From: Dryococelus australis
Lineage: Eukaryota > Arthropoda > Insecta > Phasmatodea > Phasmatidae
Length of the DNA: 64,000 bases
Reading direction: 5' to 3'
NCBI GenBank assembly: GCA_029891345.1
Contig: CM057009.1
Location: forward strand, 209,492,709-209,556,708
Under the pieces are notes generated by a model. It was given only the letters and a program-made list of their open reading frames with translations, was not told where the DNA came from and searched no databases. Shown piece by piece: positions 33,970 to 46,239 of the stretch (positions within the stretch are counted from its first letter, which is position 1; every line of letters begins with the position of its first letter). The position numbers and the translations under genes are program-made.

Positions 33970-35430
33970 GTTTCAAAGTCAGTATGATGCCATAGTGCTT
34001 GCATACTCGTATATTACAAGCAGTAGGGTGGCAAACTGGAAGATTTAGTTTGACAGCAGCTGGAATGAAAGGTGGATTGTCTCGGCTAGCTTCTGCCTCT
34101 TCAGGTATATTTTTCTCGATTTATTGTTTTCAGGGTCTTTCAATGTTATGGGGTCAAGGTGGCCTGCATCTAAAATGGTGGTAGTAGTCTGTGATGTATT
34201 ATTATTGTTGACTTTTATGTATTTTTAAGAGTTTTTGTTTTCAAGGTCATTCATGGTCATGGGATCAACCTCAATGTAGTCTGCATCTAATGTCGTGGTA
34301 GTCTGTAATATCGTATGTTTGCTGAATGTCATTAATTTTTTTCATGTGCTTTTGTTTTCAAGGTCATTAAAGGTCATGTCGTCAAGGTAAATGTAGTCTG
34401 CATCTACTATAGTGGCAGTAGAATATAGTGGCATATGCTTGGGCGAATTTAATGCATTTTTTTAGAGTTTTATTTTTCGAATTCATTCAAGGTCATGGGG
34501 TTGAGGTCAAGGGGAATGTCATATGCTTGCTGAATTTCATGCATTTTCCACAAGTTTTTGTTTTCAAGGTAATTCAAGGTCATGGGGTCAAGGTCGAGTT
34601 CGTCTTCATCTAATATGGCGTTAATAGTCTGTAATGTATTATGCTCGCTGACATTTATGTATTGTTTCTCGATTTCTTGTTTTCAAGATCATATAAGGTC
34701 ATGTAATCAAGGTCATGGTCACTGACTTCCAAAATGGTGGATTGGTGACATCTACCAAGATGGCGGCTGCCTACCAAGGTGATGGTCGCCTACCAAAAAG
34801 GTAGTCGCCTACAAAGATGACTGTTGGTTGTACCTACCAAGATGACAGATTTTTATGGGCGAATGTAACCTCGGAAAATCAAGTTATTTTTGATAATATT
34901 TTATACATTTAAATAATAACTATTAATAATAATGTTGTGGGTACTTTTTTACAACTTTATCGGAACGTTTTGGTATTTTTTTAATCTTAATTTTATTTTT
35001 AAATATTTTTGTCAAAGTTCAAGGTAATAGTTAAATTGGCCTGTATCTAGCTCTTCTAGTTCCGAGTCACTGATCCACCTCGCCGGAGTCACGAGTCCAC
35101 CTCGCCTGTTCCGGGGAAAATTGATAATTTCTGGGGATATTTTTCTAATAATTTTTAATAATTTCTGATAGTAATATTTTTCGGAATTTTTTTAGAAATT
35201 TCTGGAATTTATTGGGAATTTAAGGGACTGTTTGCGGTTTTTAAAGTTTTATTTTTTTCCCTGGGCAGTTTGTGGTTATTGGGGTCACAGGTCTAGGTCA
35301 AAGGTCAGGGGCCAGGGGTAAATGGTCAGTGACATCCAAGGTGGCGGTTGGGTGATGTACCACATGGAGGCTCCCCATTATCCGAATCTCATCCCAGATC
35401 ACGTTAAGCGTAATCATAGTTTTCCCTACT
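33970..35430. repeat. Right inverted arm of the foldback element
   Basis: Reverse complement of the left arm in the same order: single-copy block (33975-34120), about five ~117-bp units with 'ttttcaaggtcat' and 'gtagtctgcatc' (34130-34700), a 'ctaccaagatgg' block, an A/T-rich tract and the terminal ~160 bases. Confidence 0.85.
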
Positions 35431-36133
35431 AATACTGTGCTATTTGTTTTGAATAACATTCAAAACATGATAATTTAATTTTGAAGGTCTATTGTTATCT
35501 TGATGAAGGAGTTGAGACACTAATATATATTATATAATATGTAATATATAGAAATGCTCACATTTTATATTCAACTCTGGTAGTAAATAGACAATCTTCA
35601 AGAGTGAAAGTAATTTACTTACACAAAATTAAAAACCTTGCATAAAACACTTAAATGAACCTGCTCAGAACAAAAGAATTTAATTTGTATGATTATTTTA
35701 TATGAGTAGTTTTAAGTAGGCCTTCACAACAATGCTATTTTCAAATATCAAGTGTTACTGCTTTGAGAGCGAAAAATCGAATTTTTGAAATGAATATATT
35801 TTTAAAATTACTTTTTATTAGGTAAATAAATGTTTTCGCCTTTCACAATATAGCTCCTTATCAAGAAAACGCATCTTTTAAACATTTATTTTTATAAACC
35901 TATTTAAATATTCTCTTTGTTTAGAACAAAAAGGTGCGTTTTTTATATGTATGATGTGTAATTGTTTGGGAGGCAAAGAAAATGAATGAATTTGGTTGAA
36001 AATAATATCTGAGAGTATTTTGTGACTCAAATAGTTTGCGGATCATAAAGAAAGAATGATTATGCTGGAGGATATGTGAAGTGTGATCTTCCTGATTTTG
36101 AGATATCTGTAGTAGGCGACAATATGTGACAAA
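35431..36133. other. AT-rich spacer, no gene
   Basis: Lies between the foldback element and the Tc1 relic. The minus-strand frame at 35921-36184 overlaps the left TIR of that relic and has no motif. Confidence 0.4.
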
Positions 36134-37530
36134 CACTGCTGGACATAGAAGTCGCTGCATCCATAAGGTGTCATTAATTTGCAATTAAATCAAGACCACT
36201 TACATTATCAATTGCGTAATGCAAATAGTTAAAGTGTCATCGTAAGATTGTCACAGCAACATGTGACATAGCGTGTGCTGGTGACCAGTACCCAGTGTTG
36301 AAATAGAATATTAAATTGGCTGCAAACGCATATATTGCATGATAAGGAGCAGATCAGTCTGTCACAGTATTGTGCTTGTGAAGAATATCATAACCCATAC
36401 CATTATAACGTGGTCATTCGGTCGAACTGCACGAATCCATACGGCCGGCTCATAGTATAGCAATTCATCTTTGCTGTGTAGTCACCACTGTAACACGACG
36501 TGTGCAGACATGGATACGTACAAGTCGTATGTCGCTCAGAGTAGGTACTGGCCATATTAGACGCACTACATATAGTCCAGATAAGATCGTCGTGTCCACC
36601 GATGTGCAGTATCAGAACATGGTACCAGATTCAGAGATATCCTGCAGTCTGTGGGAGCTGCACGGAATTTACTGGTCTCAACAAGAACTATTTTCATTGT
36701 TTAAATGAGGTTGGCCCACAGGACCAGCATCCACTGTACCATTTGCCTTTGACACCTCAACATCGTACGGGACGTCATCAATGGTGCCAGTGCCAGGAAC
36801 TTCAACATTGAAAAGAGGAACTGCGATGACGCATTGTTTTCTAATGATTCCCACTTCAATCTCAATGCAGATGATTGTCACATCAGTGTTTAGCACCGCA
36901 GTGGGCTATGCAACATTCTTGCACTGATTCGTGTACGCTATACATCCCGGAAACCAGAAAACCATCAGTTTTGATGTCTGGACAAGTCTCATATTTTTTG
37001 AAGGCACAGAGACAGCTCAGTGAAATGTCAAATTTGTTCTGATGCCCCATTTTATGTAATTTTTGCGCACCATACGCAATGTTATCACGCAGCAAGATAA
37101 TGCTCATTTCCATAGAACTCGCATGCCCTTTACAATATGCGGACACAATTTTTTGGCCTGCCAGGTCTCCAGATTTTTCCCTTTTTTTATCGCATACATG
37201 AAATGATAGCGCGACGTTTGCACCACCGTAAACCATTTACCCAAACACTGGCTGATCTATGTGTGCAGTTGCATGAAGCATGGTAGTATACGCCCCACGT
37301 CACTACCCCCCATCTGTGCGATGGAATGCCTCATCGCATTGATGTCTGTAAAGCTGCGTGAGATGGCTTTACTCCCTATTGAACATGTGCTTTGCTGATG
37401 CTAAACAATGCACTCTCTTTGCATGAAAGACAAATCACTACTCATTTGACTATCATCTCACAGCCTGTGATGGTTTAATAAATTTCGCATAAGTAAGTGG
37501 GTGTAGCGATTTCTATGTCCAGCAGTGTCT
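36134..37530 (+). pseudogene. Tc1-like element with recognisable TIRs and decayed transposase
   Basis: The ends are inverted: 'cactgctggacatagaagtc' at 36134 and 'tttctatgtccagcagtg' ending near 37530, a 1.4-kb span typical of a full Tc1 element. Inside, on the plus strand, 'LPLTPQHRTGRHQWCQ' (about 36745-36795) is the end of the DNA-binding region. 'QQDNAHFHRTRM' (about 37090-37125) carries the second catalytic Asp. 'WPARSPDFS' (about 37155-37180, another frame) precedes the third acidic site. Multiple frameshifts and stops separate these. The TA target is no longer visible. It inserted in the WD-gene intron. Confidence 0.75.
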
Positions 37531-38911
37531 GGTCAGGTGTGGTGGATTAGCTGACGACCACTGTCCAAATCAGTTTTGATATCATTGATTATAACCTGCA
37601 TGATTGAAATGCTGTCTGTTTGGATGTAGGAATAGTAACACGGCTGACTTTACTGGCTAAAAAAAAAATGAATTGTGTAAAGTGAACAATACTGACCAAG
37701 TATAATTTGTATTTTATAGATTGGAGACCGAAATTGAGTTTGGTGATCCAGGTCTCATCATGATCACGGTGATATGATTTGATTCTTGTCAGGTGATAGT
37801 TTAGGCTAGAAGTGGAGTAAATGTTGTGCTGATCAGGAATTCTGTTCATGATCTGTGAAAGGAGATGATTAGGAAAGAGTTCAGACCTTGAGTTAAATGG
37901 TTCTAACATCTTGGAAGTAAATAAGGCAGTGTGTTGTAATTTAGATCCTGGCACAAATTAAATATTTTCATAAATGTAACAAAGTATCAAAAAAATTAAA
38001 ATCCTCAGAAATTAAACAATATATTTACAAACTATTTTATGTTCCAACTCCTTAATATTTCAGACAGCATATAAAGAAGTAAACCAAAAAAATCGAAATT
38101 ACAAAGAAAATAAGAGATTGAAGATATGAATTCAGTCAACAATAAAATATTAAATAAAAAATAAAAAAAATTATTTAATGTTTAATAATTTCGCTTTTAA
38201 GTATTGCATTTATGAAATTATAAAGAATCAAGTAAACAATAAAAAACGATGATTAAATTAAAATGAAAACATATTCCTATGCACTAATTAATATTCATAA
38301 TCTTTATTAAGTATTTACAACAAAGGTAATTTTATCTTCAATCATAATTATCAGTAAGTTTAAATACCTTTCATTCAAAATAATATTATAACAATCAGCA
38401 GGAACACATAATACTATTTTTACAATAATTGTGTTCTATAATTTGAAAACTAAATGTTTTCTATAATTTATTTTACTTCAAAACCTGTAATTTTATAACC
38501 TAGGCAGAGTTATTTAATTTGTAGAGCATTGGATCAATTTTAAATAATAAATATTTAGTTATTTATATATAATGTAAACAAAAAACCATACTCTAAATGT
38601 GTAGGAAAAAACTCTAATACATCATTAATAGAAATACAAAAATCTAAAGATAATCACTTTTCACATTGCAAAAAGTGTTCAAAAAAGAACTTACTAGCAA
38701 GGTCTTGATATCCGTTATTAGGTTGGAAAAGTAAATCTTATTCGTGAAAATCAAAGAAATTATTTTAGAACCTATAACAAGAATTAAAAAAATGATATTC
38801 AATAGAATATCATAATAAATAAAGACGAAATTTGTGAAATAAACTTTTTTATAAATGTAGCAGATATGTGTAACAACTTTGAATTAATAAAATTAAAGAG
38901 ACAAACAAACA

Positions 38912-40106
38912 ATGAAAACTTTTTCAATACCAAATAATATTAATATTTCTGATCAAGACTATAATCAGACAAAGAAAGTTTGGGAAAATATATAATTGAA
39001 AATATAGAAAAATATAAAAACTTAAATCACAAAAGAGGTGTTTTAATTTAAGCTGATGTATGTGTTAACGTTAATAAAGTTTTTAACTTATATAATTGAT
39101 TCATCATGTTATTATTAATCTCCAAGTATATCTTTGGATACAATGTATCAAAATAACTCAAATTTGGTATATCAGATTTAAACTATATAGTTTAGTTAAA
39201 GAAAAAGCATTCAGAGGAGCATTTAATAATGTAGAGAATTATATTTTAAAATAATAACTAAATTTACAATTATTATGGTAAAAATAAATATTATAAATAT
39301 TTATTCTTATTAGATAAAATATTTATATTATTATACATTGTGAGAATAATTGCCATATAGTAGATTTGAATGGTATTGAGAATTTAATAAAGGGTCAATA
39401 TAAAATTTTATTAGAAATATATCGAACAATTCAGGGAAAATATTATATTTTATTGTTAATTATAAATAAAATAAAACAAAGTTTTATAAAATAATGTATT
39501 TTATTTGCTCCAGAATAAAGAAAAGGACAACAAATCATTACAGGGGAAAGAAAACATTTTTTTACTGTAGAACTTTATAATTATGTGTCGGACATACATT
39601 TTATATATAACAAATTTAAAAAATGCCAAATTTTATCTATTTAAATATGTTCAAAAATAAATTGATCATTATACACAAATGAGAACAAACACTATTGATG
39701 AGTTCGAAATGTTTTATATCAATTAATGAATAATTCAGTTTGCAGAAAAAATTAATACAAGAAAAATTTAATTGTGAAATCTAGAAAATAAGCAAAAAAA
39801 TTGGAAATATTATATTATGTAAACCGAAATTTATAAGACGTTATATATTTCTAGAAATTTTGTACCTGTTCATATAGATATATCTAAATTAATATTTGAT
39901 ATACCAATTCATATTGGAATAAAATTTTTGAAAATATTGAAATAATGAATGTATACATTTCTTTATAAGATTATAAAATTAAAAAAGTATAAATATGCTT
40001 TTAATATACTGATTAAAATAAATATTATAAATCTAAATATTTCTATTTGTATATGAAGGAAGTAGTAAATTATTTTAATACTAATGTCTATCCACAAGAA
40101 ATATAA
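38912..40106 (+). pseudogene. Protein-primed family-B DNA polymerase fossil (Polinton/Maverick-type)
   Basis: Collinear motif-like peptides occur on one strand with family-like order. 'INISDQDYNQTKKVWEN' is at 38942-38992. 'ADVCVNVNKVFNLYN' is at about 39053-39098 and 'SPSISLDTM' at 39119-39145. 'EKAFRGAFNNVENY' lies near 39200-39240. 'LYQLMNNSVCRKN' is at 39714-39752, the strongly conserved Asn-Ser block of the palm/fingers region. 'NFVPVHIDISKLIFDIPIHI' starts at 39856 and 'VVNYFNTNVYPQE' is near 40060-40103. These correspond to the exonuclease-to-palm stretch of protein-primed DNA polymerases of Polintons and related viruses. The catalytic Asp-Thr-Asp block expected between the last two is not visible. 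Stops and frameshifts are frequent. It is clearly dead. Confidence 0.75.
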
Positions 40107-42021
40107 TACATTTAATAAAAGTATTTGAAATAATTAAATTGTAAATAATATAAATTTATGACTGAGTTACAGTTTTAATGAAATATGATAATAATATTAA
40201 TATGTCAAGTGTTAGAAAATTTTTGTTTAAAATTAAATAACATATGAAGTCCATAAAAATGGTTTATGGAACATATTAAAATAATTACAACAGACTAATT
40301 TACTAAAGTACTTCTAAACATTTTGTTTAAACAGTTGAAAAAATTAAATAGTTTTATCTAATCAAAATGATAAAATTATAATTTGGAAAATTAAATTAAT
40401 TCACTGACACACACATATATATATATTTATAGAAGTCAATTATTTAAGAATACAACATCTAAATATATAATATGTATAACTAAATTTGTTATTTCAAAAT
40501 TATTTTTATGTCTGCACCAATGCAGTTTATTAAAATTCCATATTAAATACTACAATATTTAAAGTAGTTTTAAATATTTAATTAGTAACCTTATTAAATA
40601 ATGAAATACAAGAGTTATTTAAAATAGTAGATTAAATATTATACAGGGTTTTGGTTCAAAGCTAGGTGTAATTATGTTTCTAAATACTTTTTTCATTATG
40701 TTTAACACATACCATAACCTAAATAACAATGAATTTTAAATTTTAAAAGAATTAAAATTATTTAGTTTTGTAAAAATTATTAATTAGAAGGGGTTATTGA
40801 GGTGCAAATAATGTTATTGTATATTATATTATTTCTTTCAAGTCCTGAAAATATCTCACAATGGTTAATCTAACTGAATATATTTTCTCCGATCATTTAT
40901 TTTATTTTTAATTTTCAATTTTTTCTTTGTTCATATACATGTATAATTTTGTGTAATTATTCAATATCATATTACCTTTACGGATTTTTCATTTGCAACT
41001 GTAATTATGTATTAATTTTTTATATTTTATTGAATATGAGGATGAAATCTATAGCATTTTCATTGTGAAAAATACTACAATGAAAAATGATTCAATATAA
41101 AATGTGTTCTAGTTAACCAGGATATATTATTATTAAATGAACTGCTTAATTAAAAATTATTATAGTAAAATTTTATGACAAGTTATTATTAATTGAAGGT
41201 ACTGTAAATGAAATGACCTATATTTATTACAAACCTCTAAACAGCTCTTCGTAAGATGAATGCAAACATGTGTTACACTAACTAGAAATGTGAAAATTAA
41301 ACCACATCGTCCCATTTAACATACCGCATTTGATTCCCATATTTCCGTCACCCCTCGGTGTACAACATACCTATTTATTAACGTAACATTATGGCCCCTT
41401 TCCCCCAAACAACATTTGTCTGAAACATTTTCATCTATCATTACAAGTGGCCGATTTACTAAGGTGGCCTGTTTTAAATGCCTTACCCGGTATCAGTAAT
41501 AAATGTATATTAAAAAAAAAAATTATTTATTTATAATAGTTTATTTACAACAATTTAATTTACTGGTAGTATTAACAATTTATATACAACAAATTATTAT
41601 TAATAATATATACACTAATCATAAATTAAATGAACACTGATTTGGAAGTTGGTGTTTTAATTAATTAATGTAATATTAATAAATGTAATTATTGGCGAAC
41701 ATTTACAAGGTACTATTAAAACAATAACATCTGGTCGAAGAAATTAAGGGAAAACTTCATTTAATAATAATATAATAAAAATTTTATGCTTAAATATTAA
41801 TAATTAATATAATGTTCAAAACATTTCTTCTACAATAATATTTTCATTAAATTAAATATATACTTTAAAATTATAAAAATTCTGTAGGGTAAAAGTATAT
41901 ATTGAAATAATTTAAATTGAATAATTTTTTTAATGAATCTGTATTTAAACGCTAGTATCATTCGACTGTGTGATTTCAAGAGAATATCTTACTGTATGTA
42001 GACATAAAAATGTAGAATTTT

Positions 42022-42345
42022 CAAGCTGAAAGACGTTCTAAAGTTCTAAATAAATTAACAAAAGATAGCAAAAAAATTGTAGTTTTAAGACAAGATGGTA
42101 GTAATTAAAAACATCTTTATACTGATATTATTGGCAGAGAAATGGATTTAAGTAATTTAAAGAAATTTCTGGTACCTATTGGGCTACATATTATGGTTTT
42201 GTTACTACAGATATGAAGAAAAAATTATAATGGAATATCACAGAAATATAACAAAAAACTTCGAAATTATTCCAACAAATTTAATATCCCAAAAACTCTT
42301 ATTTAAAATGAGATCTAATTCATGGGAATTTTTATTAAACTAATT
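42022..42345 (+). pseudogene. Unassigned protein fossil in the AT-rich island
   Basis: An open stretch 'QAERRSKVLNKLTKDSKKIV' followed by 'VLRQDGSN' ends at a TAA near 42107. The same frame then continues with 'KHLYTDIIGREMDLSNLKKF'. After a shift, 'NITKNFEIIPTNLISQKLLF' and 'KMRSNSWEFLLN' run to a TAA near 42342. Charged/hydrophobic spacing and normal codon-like use stand out against the surrounding A/T noise. I do not recognise the family. Strand and setting match the polymerase fossil 2 kb upstream, so both may derive from one element. Confidence 0.45.
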
Positions 42346-42700
42346 CATTTGCGATTTTTAATTCTGAAACAATCAAATAAATACAAATGCATCAATTCAA
42401 ATTTAAAATCTTCCCTAATTTCTCATTTTGTATTATTTTTAATAATTTATATAACAATTTAAAACAAACAATATACCTAAAAAAACATTTAAAACATTAA
42501 AATTATTAATTAGTACTATACAAATAAAAATATTATGTTGAAAATTACACAAAAAAAAAATTTAAATATTTTGAAAACTATACAAGTTTTATTATTATAA
42601 GTACTATAACCCAACAATTTAACATATATTTTAAATCCTAAAATTTTTAATTTTTCCTTCTAAATGTGTATCTGGATAATTAGTTTTCGAAATTACAAAT

Positions 42701-44469
42701 TCATAATTTTTTTACGGGGTGTGATTGAATCAAGGTGAAGGAAAATCCGACTTAGGCGCCAAATCCCATCGGCGTGCTGAGTCAAGATGATGTTGCCGAT
42801 GTTCTCAGTCGTCCACCCATACATATACCATTCCCTCGATGGTGGATATTAATAAGACGTCCCATGGAATAAGATGGAGTCAATCGCCCTTCACACCAGA
42901 GACTTATGTTATGTACTCAGGTGGCCTATTTAGGCTAACCCATATGCCTTAAACTGCTGTTAAATACAATTTTAAAGAGATAGTGTTAATTTAGGCTGAT
43001 GAAGAAACATCTGGTAAGCGGGCTGTAAAGAATGCCAACAACACAGTGCATAGAAATAATATGATGCAGTTTACAAACACACGTCTACATATTTCCTATG
43101 CACACTTATTTTTAAAATTAGATCGTCATTGTTGTTGTAATTTCCTACCACTTTTTAACATGACTTTTTTCCGATAAACAATTAGGGCTTCTCAGTATTT
43201 GTATTTTGTAATTTTACGTAGTGCTTTTAGCCACAGAGGCCATTCGACCACTACGGCCACACAATCTGTAGGGCAGCGGAATCACACCCTCTTATCTCAG
43301 GTGTCCCAGCTTAGCACCTGAGTTGACCAGATCCAAAACCCCAACATGAATCACAAGTACAGCAGGAGAACACCCTACCACAAGGTTATGAGACCCTCGT
43401 ACTCAGATACCAAGTGTGTGGTCTGGATGGGGTTCTATCCATACCAGTAGTGTCTCTACAGAACACAAATGGAGCTAGTTGCTACTCACCGACCAGTCTT
43501 TCTTTGAGAGGGGGAATCTCTTCAGACCTCCTCCAACATGCAGAGTTAACCATTGTCAGCATGAGTCCTACCTCAATGTTATCCGAACACGAGAGAGAAC
43601 CTCTGTTGGGGCTCGAACCGATTAGCCCATGCTCCCACTTATTTTCCATGGCACTAGTGGGTTTTCAGAGACCGGCCACTCAATCTATGGCGAACGCCAG
43701 TTGAACAGAGGCAGCCCTATCCACCCATAGTACACCAGGAGGTTAGCCCAGCCCATCACTCAAGTACATTCTGGTTGTGGTTGAGGTTTTTTAAAGCCTC
43801 ACCGGGTGTAAGACTTAGACCCATTACAGGCCAGTTGCTTGCCGAGCAATCCCACTAGTGAAATGCGCACCAGAAGACAGGGCGAACAATGCATGTGGAA
43901 TGAGAGATAACCCTTGATCCGCCATGGCGTGTACGACTGAGAGAATCTGCCCTTGCCTTAAATTGAAGGTTTTCGTCCTTATCAAACTCTGTAAGTCTGG
44001 AACACGAAGGTTCCAAAGTGCTTTCATGTTCTCGTTATTGCCTCCACACTAACGCCACCACATGCATCACCCAGGAAAACAGACAGTCGGAGGAACTGTC
44101 ATCAGTCATTCACCATTACCGACAAAAAAGAACTTAAACTTCTGAACCCTCTTTGCCATGAGCCTTACCAGGTTTTTGTGACTCTCCTTGTTTTATGTCT
44201 TCACATTACCTCCACTGTGTAGCAACCGGAGGATAACCTCGGGACATCTTTCCAGTCCCCACACTAATGTTACCTTGCCTTGGCTGATTCTGAAAAACAA
44301 ACAGTATCAATAACTTTATTTTATCTTTAATTTTAGTTAATGGGGGAGGAAGTATTCAATTATTATTATAATTATTTTAATTTCTGGTCTTAAATATAAT
44401 CCCCTGGGTAGCAGCCAGAGGGGAGATCTATGGATATCTTTTCGATTCCCCCTCCCCCGCATTTATCCC
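42701..44469. other. Unassigned less AT-rich block, probably old repeat
   Basis: Contains 'gttggggctcgaaccgatta' near 43607, which on the minus strand resembles a Pol III B box but lacks an A box. A loose duplication 'gtagcaaccggaggataacc' (44218) / 'gtagcagccagaggggagat' (44408) lies about 190 bases apart. Open frames at 43414-43704 and 43824-44027 lack motifs. Confidence 0.35.
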
Positions 44470-44586
44470 AAGCTTCAGTATAAAATCCCTTCAATAAAAT
44501 GTATTATTTTACATGAAATTAAATCTTTATATCTAAGGGGGAGGGGAGAAAAATTAAAATAAATTTTATACAATCTTTAAAGTTAT
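44470..44586 (+). repeat. ~115-bp repeat, copy 1 (copy 2 at 52569-52683)
   Basis: 'aagcttcagtataaaatccc' through 'ggggagaaaaattaaaat' to 'acaatctttaaagtt' is almost identical to 52569-52683 in the same orientation. No coding capacity. Confidence 0.9.
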
Positions 44587-45239
44587 CTGGATATTAATGA
44601 AGACATTAAGCTAGTTCCAGGGAACACACTACGGGTACTATTCTACGAGAAAGTTTCTATTCTACTGGCTTTGGGCTTTGGAAATTTCCTGGGGGGTTCC
44701 AGATCGGGAAGGCGGTGTTTCGCCTGGACGCCCTGATTACCATAATATGTTTTCTCGAATAAGGAGTCCGGACCGCAACCATCCAAGGTACAATGTCCCG
44801 CACGAGCCTCGAATACACTTTTACTGATCTTAGAATTAAGGGGTTCATTCCGCTAAGAGTTTCGAATACTCTCTCTCCTCTGACGACTTTTTGGATCTTG
44901 CAACAATGTCCAGTGGATCGGGGCGGATCATCGGACATGGCCACCTCCGCCGACCATCATCCTGTACCTACCCCTCATCCCAACCACCTTCACCAGCATA
45001 CAACACTTCCCACCCACACCCCCTCGACCACCCTATCCTTCCCTCACCTGCCACCAAACCCCTGCATCATCACCTTCACCAACACCCCTCACCATCTTAT
45101 ATCCACCTTCCCAACTACACCCTTCCCCAATCAATTTCACCCTTACATCATTCAGCCACCAAATTCTATAATTTGAGGAAATTGTAATGTTAGCTCCCTT
45201 GCTCGCACCACCTCCTAACCAACACATCTTACAGCTCAC

Positions 45240-45640
45240 AACTGACCCCCAGTCATATAAAATAGAGGAAATTCGCAAAAAATCAAACAATTGTTTCTAA
45301 GAACCGTGAAAAATATTATTTTATCTCAGCCTTCCATTCTGCTTGCAATACCCCCCTAGCCACATGCCTCACTCAACACTGCCACTCTCCCAGTTATATA
45401 ATATCAAAAAAATTGCAAAAATCCGAAAATATTATTCTAAAAGCATGGAACATATCCTGTTACCACAGCCATCCCTTCTGCTCACCCCACCTGCATAACC
45501 AGCAAACCTCACCACCACCAACCCAGTCATAAGATTCGAGAAAAAATTGCAAACATCGAAATATTATTTTAAAAAACCGAGGTACACGAAATGTTACGTT
45601 GCATTACTTTATGTTCACCACACCACCCCAACAAACTTTA
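45240..45640 (+). repeat. ~120-bp tandem array, about three units
   Basis: 'gaggaaattcgcaaaaaatc', 'atatcaaaaaaattgcaaaa' and 'attcgagaaaaaattgcaaa' mark unit starts near 45264, 45401 and 45534. Each is followed by 'atattattttaa/tctc', a C-rich tail and 'cagt.ata'. Confidence 0.7.
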
Positions 45641-46239
45641 ACTAACCATCACCTACCAATCATAAATTCAAGAAAAATCCCAAAAAAATCAAATAAAATC
45701 ATAACAAATTAAAGAATATGCTCATGTTGGATGCTGGTGTCCTTGTTCACTAAAAATAATAAATAAAAATTGGAGAAGAAATTACATACTAATGCAAAAA
45801 AATTAATTTAGGTGTGTGTTACCCTAAAAGTTCGATTCTTGTAAACATGGGAGCACAGCCACTCCCTGGTATAGTGATCAGCAGCTGACTGAACCACCAC
45901 CTTTATATTTCATTGGCTAAATAGCAGTTTAATATTATTATGCCATAAGCGAATTACTGAATTTATATAACACACATACCACCCTATGCTCCCACCCACA
46001 CCTCCTACACTCCATTCTTCACTTCACTTCCATCACCATTTACTTACCATACCTCAGTCACCATCAACAACTACACATGCCACCAACTCTCCACTACAAC
46101 CAATAACTCATCAGAGATTGTCCACTTCACCATCCACCCTCGCCATCCACTCTCACAATGAACCAACCACATGACTCTCCAACCCCCTTGTTGTCCAGTT
46201 CCCAATTTCATCCTGAAGAGACTGACTCTACCCAAGACT

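Larger units (their letters stand above)
30579..35430. mobile_element. Large non-coding foldback element (4.85 kb), relative of the virus-like element
   Basis: The two ends are AGTAGGGAAAAGTATG and, inverted, AGTAGGGAAAACTATG. Behind them both sides have 'tctgggat.gga/agattcgga', 'atggggag' and 'gccatcttggatg' words in the same order. Long arms (~1.7 and ~1.47 kb) enclose a centre of short tandem repeats and an AT-rich satellite-like core. The tip and sub-tip match the left end of the element at 18027. AAT is present immediately outside both ends and is a candidate 3-bp target duplication. No coding frame of note. It lies wholly within the WD-gene intron. Confidence 0.85.
37970..42700. other. 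Extremely AT-rich island with virus/Polinton-like gene fossils
   Basis: Composition changes near 37965 and again near 42715, where less AT-rich DNA returns. Between them nearly all positions are A or T apart from a short less AT-rich stretch at 41230-41480. Two coding fossils lie on the plus strand (separate entries). The island could be a foreign, intrinsically AT-rich insert or a segment that drifted; shared strand of the fossils favours one insertion. No terminal inverted repeats were located at the borders. Confidence 0.6.

Noticed and set aside
37589..37954. 121-codon minus-strand frame
   Set aside because: No recognised motif, neighbours are a Tc1 relic and the AT-rich island, and no start or splice evidence; may be chance.
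43600..43720. Possible tRNA-derived SINE on the minus strand
   Set aside because: A B-box-like word exists but no A box at proper spacing and no cloverleaf.
44793..45187. Long Pro/His/Thr-rich open frames
   Set aside because: They arise from the C-rich low-complexity arm of the inverted element; no domain and three frames are open at once.
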